Below, in pieces: positions 58,324 to 64,000 of a stretch of 64,000 bases of DNA. The stretch's first letter is position 1, and every line of letters starts with the position of its first letter. The notes beneath the pieces were generated by a model. It made no database searches, was not told the origin of the DNA, and saw only the letters and a program-made list of their open reading frames with translations. A program made the translations under genes and the position numbers. Origin of the DNA: Streptomyces sp. R302 (GTDB taxonomy: Bacteria > Actinomycetota > Actinomycetes > Streptomycetales > Streptomycetaceae); assembly GCF_012927245.1 (NCBI RefSeq), contig NZ_JABBGE010000001.1, forward strand, positions 959,513 to 1,023,512. The letters are read 5' to 3'.

Positions 58324-59634
58324 GTGGACCGATGCGTCGTCCTGGTGGACGCCGGCTATCTGCTGGGGGCCGCCGCCAGCCTGCTCGCCGGAGAACCGGC
58401 CCGCTCCCGCATCACCGTGGACCACGCGGGCCTCATCCGGCAGCTCAGGGAACGGGCCGAGAACGAGACCGGCCTCCCGCTGCTGCGGATCTACTGGTTC
58501 GACGGCGCCCCCGACCGGGTGCCCCAGCCCGAACACCGCAGGCTGCGCGTGATGCCCCGGGTCACCGTCCGGCTCGGCGCCCTGACCCGCAGCGACGGCC
58601 GCTGGGCGCAGAAGGGCGTCGACGCGGCCATGCACACCGAACTCACCGAGCTGGCCCGCAACCGCGCCTGCACCGACATCGTCCTCGTCACCGGCGACGG
58701 CGACCTGCTGCCCGGCCTCATGTCCGCCAAGGAGCACGGCGTCGCCGTCCACCTCTGGGCCGTCCAGGCCGCCGACGGCGACTACAACCAGTCCGAGGAC
58801 CTGGTCGCCGAGGCCGACGAGCGCCGCGTCCTCGACCGGAGCTGGATCACCCGGGCCGTCCGCGCCAAGGACCTCACCGGTCTCTGCGCCCCGCCGCCGG
58901 TGCCCCGCCCCGAGATCGCCGCCATCCTCTCCGCGCCGCTGCCCGAGGCCGCCCTCGCCTCCGCCGAACGCGCCGCCGAGGCCGCGGCCGCGCGGAACGG
59001 CGTCCCGGCCCCCGACGAGGCACCCGCCCCCTCCACCGGCGGCCACGAACAGGCCCACGGGCACGCCCACGAGCACGGCCACGGGTCCGCCGCCGTCCCG
59101 CCGCCCGCCGCCGGGAAGGCCGTCCCCACCCCCAAGGACCTCGCCGGGCTGCGCCCCGCCGCCGCCCCGCACCCCGCCGCGCCCCAGCCGGCGAGCGCGC
59201 TGCGCTGGTCCTCCGACCGGGGCTGGGTCGAGCGGCCCCCGACCGCCCTCGGCGAGCCCGCCGAGACCGCCTCGCTGCCCACCCTCGCCCACCTCACCAG
59301 CGCCGAGCAGCGCTGGGCCGACCGCGAGGAGGACATCACCACCGTCGGCGGCGACCCCTTCGAGGTCGGACAGGTGTTCGCCCGCCGGTGGCTGGAAAGG
59401 CTCCCCGAGCAGTCCCACGTCCAGCGGCTCTCCGGCCTCTACCCCCGCATCCCGCACCGCATCGACGGCGAACTGCTCCGCTACGCCGCCCGGTTCGGCC
59501 TCCTCGCCCACAAGGACGACCAGATCGACGAGCACGACCGCTACGCCATCCGCGCCGGCTTCTGGCGCGAGATCGACGTCCGCGCCGCCGCCGAAACCGC
59601 CCCCGCGCCCGCCCCGGGACCGGCGACCCCGTAG
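58324..59634 (+). CDS. NYN-domain (PIN-like) ribonuclease-type protein
   Basis: 436 aa. The N-terminal NYN domain has the expected acidic residues: Asp9 in VVLVDAGYLLG, Asp60 in YWFDGAP, Asp100 in KGVDAAMHTEL, and Asp125/Asp127 in LVTGDGDLLPG. This suggests metal-dependent RNA cleavage. A linker (about 190-330) is Ala/Pro-rich with a run of His (residues about 240-252). A conserved C-terminal helical region (about 345-425: FEVGQVFARRWLERLPEQSH...YAIRAGFWREIDVR) may bind RNA. The GTG used follows AAGGTGGAG; a GTG 9 nt upstream is possible. Nothing nearby reveals the target RNA. Confidence 0.87.
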   Translation: MDRCVVLVDAGYLLGAAASLLAGEPARSRITVDHAGLIRQLRERAENETGLPLLRIYWFDGAPDRVPQPEHRRLRVMPRVTVRLGALTRSDGRWAQKGVDAAMHTELTELARNRACTDIVLVTGDGDLLPGLMSAKEHGVAVHLWAVQAADGDYNQSEDLVAEADERRVLDRSWITRAVRAKDLTGLCAPPPVPRPEIAAILSAPLPEAALASAERAAEAAAARNGVPAPDEAPAPSTGGHEQAHGHAHEHGHGSAAVPPPAAGKAVPTPKDLAGLRPAAAPHPAAPQPASALRWSSDRGWVERPPTALGEPAETASLPTLAHLTSAEQRWADREEDITTVGGDPFEVGQVFARRWLERLPEQSHVQRLSGLYPRIPHRIDGELLRYAARFGLLAHKDDQIDEHDRYAIRAGFWREIDVRAAAETAPAPAPGPATP

Positions 59635-59645
59635 GCTCTCCCCCC

Positions 59646-60629
59646 GTGAGTACGGTGTGCGTGGTGCGGGATCTGGTCAAGACGTACCCCGCCACGCGCG
59701 GCAGGCGCGGCGCGCCCGCGAGTCCCGAGGTGCGCGCCACCGACGGGATCAGCCTCGACGTGCGCGGTGGCGAGATCTTCGGGCTGCTGGGGCCCAACGG
59801 GGCGGGCAAGTCCACCCTCGTCCGGCAGCTGACCGGGCTGATGCGCCCCGACTCCGGCTCCGTCACGCTCCTCGGCCACGACCTCGTCCGCCACCCCGAG
59901 CGCGCCGCCCGACTCCTCGCCCACCTCGGCCAGGAGTCCACCGCCCTCGACGAGCTGACCGTCTCCCTCGCTGCCGAGACCACCGGCCGGCTCCGCGGCC
60001 TGAGCGCCGCCGACGCCCGCGCCGGACGGGACGCCGTCCTCGACGAGCTGGGCCTCGGCGAACTCGCCGACCGGCCGCTGAGGAAGCTCTCCGGCGGCCA
60101 GCGCCGGCTCGCCTGCTTCGCCACCGCCCTGGTCGGGCCGCGGCCCGTCCTCGTCCTCGACGAGCCCACCACCGGCATGGACCCGGTCGCCCGCCGCGCC
60201 GTCTGGGCCGCCGTCGACCGCCGCCGCGCCGAGGACGGCACCACCGTCCTCCTCGTCACCCACAACGTCATCGAGGCCGAGACCGTCCTCGACCGGGTCG
60301 CCGTCCTCGACCGCGGCCGGGTGATCGCCTGCGACACCCCCGCCGGCCTGAAGGAACGCGTCGCCGACGAGGTCCGCGTCGAGCTCCTGTGGCGCGAGTC
60401 CGCCCCGCTCCACCTCCCCGAGGTCGCCGCCCTGCGCGCGCTCGCCCAGGAGTCCGGCCGCCGCTGGGTCCTCCGCCTCGCCCCCGATGCCGCCCGCGCC
60501 GCCGTCGCCACCGTCACCGGCGGCGCCGCCTTCGCGGCCCTCGACGACTTCACCCTCGCCACGCCCAGCCTGGAGGACGTCTACCTCGCCCTCGGCGGCG
60601 CCGCCCGCGAAGGACTGGTGAAGGCATGA
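59646..60629 (+). CDS. ABC transporter ATP-binding protein
   Basis: 327 aa. Intact ATPase: Walker A GPNGAGKST (49-57), signature LSGGQ (148-152), Walker B VLVLDEPTTGMDP (168-180) and the switch His in LVTHNVIEAE. The C-terminal extension (about 230-327) is the DrrA/NodI-type domain of exporters with ABC-2 permeases. The family exports drugs or lipids; the substrate is unknown. GTG start 11 bp after the NYN gene; the stop overlaps a short ORF leading to the permease gene. Confidence 0.93.
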   Translation: MSTVCVVRDLVKTYPATRGRRGAPASPEVRATDGISLDVRGGEIFGLLGPNGAGKSTLVRQLTGLMRPDSGSVTLLGHDLVRHPERAARLLAHLGQESTALDELTVSLAAETTGRLRGLSAADARAGRDAVLDELGLGELADRPLRKLSGGQRRLACFATALVGPRPVLVLDEPTTGMDPVARRAVWAAVDRRRAEDGTTVLLVTHNVIEAETVLDRVAVLDRGRVIACDTPAGLKERVADEVRVELLWRESAPLHLPEVAALRALAQESGRRWVLRLAPDAARAAVATVTGGAAFAALDDFTLATPSLEDVYLALGGAAREGLVKA

Positions 60630-60736
60630 GCACCCGCGCGAGCACCAGCGTGAGCACCCGCACGGTCGCCACCCCTCCCACCCCCGGCGCGACCCCCCAC
60701 CTGCCGCACGTCACCCCCAGGAGCTGTCCGCGTTGA
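60626..60736 (+). CDS. Short coupled ORF between ABC genes (leader peptide or frameshifted N-terminus)
   Basis: 36 codons, starting at an ATG overlapping the ATPase stop (ATGA) and ending in a TGA that overlaps the TTG start of the permease (TTGA). The peptide is Ser/Thr/Pro-rich (MSTRASTSVSTRTV...) with high third-position GC. It may couple translation of the two genes, or it may be the original N-terminus of the permease displaced by a one-base shift. Confidence 0.4.
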   Translation: MSTRASTSVSTRTVATPPTPGATPHLPHVTPRSCPR

Positions 60737-61557
60737 GCACCCTGCCCGCCGAGGCCCTGCCGGCCGGCGTGAAGGCCGCCCGGGTCCAGGGCGCCGAGGA
60801 GGCCGCGCCCCTCGCCCCGCCCGCCCGGCTGCTGCCCTCCCTCGCCGCCGTCTACCGGGCGCAGCTCAGCCGCGCCCGGGTGGCCCGCATCCCGCTGCTC
60901 TTCGTCGCCACCTTCCAGTCCATCGGCATCATGATCATGATGCGGGGGGTCGTCGACGGCGGCTCGGAGGCCCGCGCCGTCGTGGCCGGCTCCACCGTCC
61001 TCGTCGTCGCCTTCGTCGCCCTCAACCTGCTCGCCCAGTACTTCGGGCGGCTCCGCGCCGACGGCGGCCTCGACCACTACGCCACCCTGCCCGTGCCGCC
61101 CGCCGCCGTGGTGCTCGGCGCCGCCGGCGCGTACGCCTCCTTCACCGTCCCCGGCACGCTCGTCACCGCCGTCACCGGCGCCGTCCTCTTCGGCCTGCCG
61201 CTCGGCCACCTGTGGCTGCTCGCCGCCGTCGTGCCGCTCTCCGGCGCCGCCCTCTCCGGTCTCGGCGCCGCCCTCGGGCTGCTCGCCCCCCGCCAGGAAC
61301 TGGCCACCCTCCTCGGCCAGCTCGGCATGTCCGCCGCCCTCCTCCTCGGGGTGCTGCCGGCCGAGCGGATGCCGGAGCCGATCGCCTGGGCGCGGGACCT
61401 GCTGCCGTCCACCTACGGCGTCGAGGCCCTGGCCCGTGCCTTCGACCCGCGCCCGGACTGGGCCGCCGTCGCCCTCGACCTCGCCGTCTGCGGGGTCGTC
61501 GGCGTGCTGTCGCTGGCCCTCGCGACCTGGGCGTACCGCAGGGCCGCGGTCCGCTGA
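60733..61557 (+). CDS. ABC-2-type transporter permease
   Basis: 274 aa with six predicted membrane segments: about residues 55-72, 85-102, 125-150, 155-180, 185-205 and 245-268. The sequence FQSIGIMIMMRGVV, RADGGLDHYATLPV and the PSTYGVEALARAFDP segment are typical of ABC-2 permeases paired with DrrA-type ATPases. The only usable start in frame is TTG, with AGGAG 9 nt upstream, overlapping the stop of the short ORF. It exports an unknown compound together with the preceding ATPase. Confidence 0.87.
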   Translation: MSTLPAEALPAGVKAARVQGAEEAAPLAPPARLLPSLAAVYRAQLSRARVARIPLLFVATFQSIGIMIMMRGVVDGGSEARAVVAGSTVLVVAFVALNLLAQYFGRLRADGGLDHYATLPVPPAAVVLGAAGAYASFTVPGTLVTAVTGAVLFGLPLGHLWLLAAVVPLSGAALSGLGAALGLLAPRQELATLLGQLGMSAALLLGVLPAERMPEPIAWARDLLPSTYGVEALARAFDPRPDWAAVALDLAVCGVVGVLSLALATWAYRRAAVR

Positions 61558-61591
61558 GGCGGCCCGCGGGGACACCTGGCACCATGGCGGG

Positions 61592-62203
61592 GTGACCGCA
61601 CCCCTGACGCCCTCCCAGCAGCCGCCGCACGATTCCGGGTGGCCTCCGCCCCCGCCGCACGAGGGGCCGGCCGGTGACCCGATCACGGCGGCCGAGGTCG
61701 TCCAGGGACTGGTGGTGACGGCCGCCTCCGCGGTCGCCGGAGCGGTGCTCGGCGCGCTCTGGGTCTGGCTGGCCCCCACCGTGCGGCTGATCTCCGACGG
61801 GGAGGGCGTCTATCTGCGGAACTCCGAGGGGGAGGCCGCGATCGGCGCCGACGGCACCTTCGTCCTCCTCGCGCTCGCCTTCGGCGCGCTCGCCGGGCTC
61901 GTCGTCTTCCTGGTCCGCCGCAAGGGCGGGGTGCCGCTCGTCCTCGGCCTGGCGGTCGGCGGCGTCCTCGGTTCGCTGCTCGCCTGGTGGCTGGGGACGA
62001 AGCTGGGGCCGACCGCCGACGTCATCGCGCACGCCAAGGCCGTCGGTCCGAACGTGGTCTTCGACGCCCCGCTGAAGCTCCAGATGGGCGCCGCGGCGAT
62101 GCTGGCCTGGCCGCTCGCCGCGACGGTCGTCCACCTGCTCCTGACCGGGGTCTTCGGCCCCCGCGACCCGGAACAGGGCCCCTGGGACGCGTACCGGCAC
62201 TGA
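61592..62203 (+). CDS. Hypothetical membrane protein (DUF2567-like)
   Basis: 203 aa. A Pro-rich cytoplasmic N-terminus (about 30 residues) is followed by four membrane spans (about 35-60, 85-105, 110-132, 165-185). The extracytoplasmic loop between spans 1 and 2 has the pattern WLAPTVRLISDGEGVYLRNSE with several acidic residues, resembling actinobacterial DUF2567 proteins. Function unknown. GTG start, 34 bp after the permease gene, so probably in the same transcript. Confidence 0.78.
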   Translation: MTAPLTPSQQPPHDSGWPPPPPHEGPAGDPITAAEVVQGLVVTAASAVAGAVLGALWVWLAPTVRLISDGEGVYLRNSEGEAAIGADGTFVLLALAFGALAGLVVFLVRRKGGVPLVLGLAVGGVLGSLLAWWLGTKLGPTADVIAHAKAVGPNVVFDAPLKLQMGAAAMLAWPLAATVVHLLLTGVFGPRDPEQGPWDAYRH

Positions 62204-62217
62204 CCGGGGGTCAGCCG

Positions 62218-62715
62218 TCAGCCGCGGCCGATCGGGGCGAGCACCGCAGAGGTGAGCGCGGCCAGGTCGGCGGGGGAGAGCTCGACCTCCAGGCCCCGCC
62301 GGCCGGCCGAGACGCAGATCGTCGCGTGGCCCGACGCCGAGGAGTCGAGCACCGTACGCAGCCGCTTGCGCTGCCCGAGCGGGGAGATCCCGCCGCGGAC
62401 GTAGCCGGTGGTCCGCTCGGCCGCCGCCGGGTCGGCCATCGCCGCCCGCTTGCCGCCGACCGCCGTCGCGAGGGCCTTCAGGTCCAGCTGGCCGGCGACC
62501 GGCACCACCGCCACCGTCAGCTCCCCGTCGACGTCCGCCACCAGCGTCTTGAAGACCCGGTCGGGCGTGACGCCGAGGGCCTCCGCCGCCTCCTCGCCGT
62601 ACGAGGGGGTCGCCGGGTCGTGCTCGTAGGCGTGCAGGGTGTACGCCGTCCCGGCTGCGGCCAGTGCCACCGTCGCCGGGGTGCCTCCGGCGTTCTTCTG
62701 CTTCTTCTTCGCCAC
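62218..62715 (-). CDS. ybaK: YbaK/EbsC-type aminoacyl-tRNA deacylase
   Basis: 165 aa. YbaK hydrolyses Cys-tRNA(Pro) and similar mischarged tRNAs. Characteristic segments are ALGVTPDRVFKTLVADVDGE (with the conserved Lys near residue 56), VVPVAGQLDLKALA, and TGYVRGGISPLGQRKRL, including the GGxSPxG motif. GTG start with GAGGA upstream. Convergent with the membrane protein gene; a CTGACC/GGTCAG hairpin separates them. Confidence 0.92.
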   Translation of the reverse strand: MAKKKQKNAGGTPATVALAAAGTAYTLHAYEHDPATPSYGEEAAEALGVTPDRVFKTLVADVDGELTVAVVPVAGQLDLKALATAVGGKRAAMADPAAAERTTGYVRGGISPLGQRKRLRTVLDSSASGHATICVSAGRRGLEVELSPADLAALTSAVLAPIGRG

Positions 62716-62736
62716 GGGGCGTCCTCGGTTCCTCGG

Positions 62737-62770
62737 TCCGTCAGTTCGGGTGGTCCGTCAGTTCGGGTGG
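62737..62770. repeat. 17-bp tandem duplication across the LON-domain gene stop
   Basis: TCCGTCAGTTCGGGTGG occurs twice in exact tandem (62737-62753, 62754-62770). On the minus strand the first-read copy ends the protein (HPN-stop) and the second repeats that codon set downstream. Confidence 0.85.
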
Positions 62771-63495
62771 GTCGGCGCCTGCGTCAGCTCCACCGCCGGC
62801 AGCGACGGCAGGTGGCGCAGCACCGCTGTCTCCGCCCGCAGCAGCGCCAGCTCCTCGCGCAGCCGGACCGTGGTGTCCGGCGCCTCCAGGAGCCGCTGCT
62901 TCGTCGGCACGTCCACCATGGCCGCCGCTGCGACCAGATAGGACACCACCGAGGGGTCGTCGGGCAGCTCCATGGTCGTCAGCGACCGCTCCCGCGCCCC
63001 CGCCAGCCGCTTCTGGTAGGAGCGGAAGGCCCGCAGCACGCCCTCGGCCAGCGCCTCCGCCTCCTTGCCGGGGTCCTCCGGCAGTTCCTCGGTCTCGGCC
63101 GTCAGGAAGGGGCCGCTCGCGTCCACCGAGCGCAGCCGCACCCGGGTGGTGCCGGTGACCATCACCTCGTACGAGCCGTCCCCGCGCTGCCGGATGCTCG
63201 CCGCGTCCGCGACGCACCCCACCGGGTGGAAGCTCTTGATCGGGTCCGGTCCGAAGCCGGCCGCCGGGCCCTTCTCGGGCAGGGCCGTCGGGTCCGGCAT
63301 CCCGGGCGCGGTCCTCGCGACCTCGGACCCGTCCCGGATCGCCACCACGGCGAACCGGCGCGGCTCGGAGTCGTCGATCTCCAGGAGCGTGCGCATCATG
63401 GCGCGATATCGCTCCTCGAAGACGTTGAGAGGCAGCACGAGGCCCGGGAACAGCACCGCGTTGAGCGGGAAGAGGGGCAGGCGAGCGGAGGTCAC
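62758..63495 (-). CDS. LON substrate-binding (N-terminal) domain protein
   Basis: 245 aa. Matches the stand-alone Lon N-domain family: LPLFPLNAVLFPGLVLPLNVFEERYRAMM at the start, FAVVAIRDGSEV, and the beta-rich middle GTTRVRLRSVD. A helical C-terminus (VVSYLVAAAAMVDVPTKQRLLEAPDT) resembles the domain that precedes the Lon ATPase, but no ATPase or protease domain follows. It may recognise unfolded proteins or act as an adaptor; function is not established. GTG start; the next gene upstream on this strand ends 11 bp away. Confidence 0.9.
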   Translation of the reverse strand: MTSARLPLFPLNAVLFPGLVLPLNVFEERYRAMMRTLLEIDDSEPRRFAVVAIRDGSEVARTAPGMPDPTALPEKGPAAGFGPDPIKSFHPVGCVADAASIRQRGDGSYEVMVTGTTRVRLRSVDASGPFLTAETEELPEDPGKEAEALAEGVLRAFRSYQKRLAGARERSLTTMELPDDPSVVSYLVAAAAMVDVPTKQRLLEAPDTTVRLREELALLRAETAVLRHLPSLPAVELTQAPTHPN

Positions 63496-63506
63496 AGCGG
63501 CCAAGC

Positions 63507-64000
63507 CTAATGGCCGCGCGGACCGCTCCGTCCGGGGATTGTGCGAGCCCGTCCCCACAGCGGCGTCCGGCGCGCCAGCTCCGCCCGCGTCCGGTCCCGG
63601 GTGGCGAGGAACCGCCGCAGCGGATCGTGCCCGCCGACCGCCCACGGGAAGGAGGTGGCGTACGCCCCCGTGCGGCCGAACTCGGCCAGCGCCTCCTCCC
63701 ACCGCTCCCGCTCCACCAGCACGTACGCCAGCAGGTTCCGCCCCTGCGCGGGCCACGGGTCGCCCGCGTCGAAGGCGGCCGACAGCGCCAGGCCCCGGTC
63801 CGCGGCCCGGTCGATCCGCGCGAGGTCCGCACCCGTGCCCGCCGGTGCCGGTCCCGCCGGTGCGGTGCCCGGCCTCGTCGACCGGTCCCGGTACGGGCCC
63901 GGCAGCGGGCGCAGCGCCTCGTAGGCGGCGCGCACCGGCAGCGCCCCTACCAGCGAGCCGGGGGCCGCGTCGTCGGCGGCCTGCTCCGCGAAGTCGAAGG
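63507..64000 (-). CDS. Hypothetical protein, C-terminal part (cut by window edge)
   Basis: The reading frame is open from the window edge (FDFAEQAADDAAPGSLVGAL...) to a TAG, giving at least 164 codons; the start is outside. The visible part is helical with tetratricopeptide-like spacing (AAFDAGDPWPAQGRNLLAYVL, ERERWEEALAEFGRTGAYAT) and a Trp/Pro segment (SFPWAVGGHDPLRRFL). No family recognised. It ends 11 bp before the LON-domain gene and is likely in the same operon. Confidence 0.75.
   Translation of the reverse strand, partial: FDFAEQAADDAAPGSLVGALPVRAAYEALRPLPGPYRDRSTRPGTAPAGPAPAGTGADLARIDRAADRGLALSAAFDAGDPWPAQGRNLLAYVLVERERWEEALAEFGRTGAYATSFPWAVGGHDPLRRFLATRDRTRAELARRTPLWGRARTIPGRSGPRGH

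Overview
The window is a segment of a Streptomyces-type chromosome. GC content is very high with strong G/C bias at third codon positions. GTG (and some TTG) starts are common, and genes overlap through GTGA/ATGA junctions. Gene order matches what I remember of the Streptomyces coelicolor region running from a Ser/Thr kinase and the thiazole genes, through the division and cell wall (dcw) cluster, to dnaE. That synteny is recollection, not a search. Almost all of it is core chromosome; I see no prophage, IS element, CRISPR array, rRNA or tRNA.

Layout. 1-9.4 kb: start of a protein kinase (cut by the window edge), the thiO-thiS-thiG operon under a TPP riboswitch (minus strand), then a ferredoxin-reductase-like flavoprotein, an Rv2175c-type DNA-binding protein, thiE, metF and a Tyr/Gln-rich membrane protein (plus strand), then a CrtI-like oxidoreductase and a DUF4126 membrane protein (minus strand). 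9.4-13.5 kb: a repeat- and hairpin-rich spacer, then a minus-strand operon of a degenerate ABC ATPase, a YhgE/Pip membrane protein and a TetR regulator, preceded by a TetR-like operator. 13.5-21.4 kb: a HEPN protein, a methyltransferase and a DUF3040 protein (plus), then MoxR-DUF58-transglutaminase and a beta-carbonic anhydrase (minus).

21.5-39.3 kb is the dcw cluster, all on the plus strand and tightly coupled: rsmH, ftsL, ftsI, murE, murF, mraY, murD, ftsW, murG, ftsQ, ftsZ, pgeF/ylmD, ylmE, sepF, ylmG/yggT, divIVA. It lacks mraZ, murC, ddl and ftsA. The spacer between ftsQ and ftsZ carries promoter-like and palindromic sequence. After divIVA comes a 550-bp spacer with dispersed repeats related, in inverted orientation, to those at 15.6-15.9 kb.

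39.9-64 kb: ileS with a translational T-box leader, a TraR/DksA-like protein with a histone-H1-like tail, lspA, an RluD-type pseudouridine synthase, a GNAT protein, a small secreted peptide, a Na+/H+ antiporter, a DLH-family hydrolase, a secreted M43 metalloprotease, a Tat-exported PhoD phosphatase, a thioredoxin-fold membrane protein, dnaE, a small Gln-rich protein, an NYN-domain protein, an ABC exporter pair, a YbaK-type deacylase, a LON-substrate-binding-domain protein and a partial hypothetical gene.

The most unusual items are the degenerate ATPase/YhgE/TetR operon, the inverted composite repeats with a nested insertion, the DksA-like protein lacking its fourth zinc ligand, the unexplained structured spacer at 9.4-9.74 kb, and the short coupled ORF in front of a TTG-start ABC permease.
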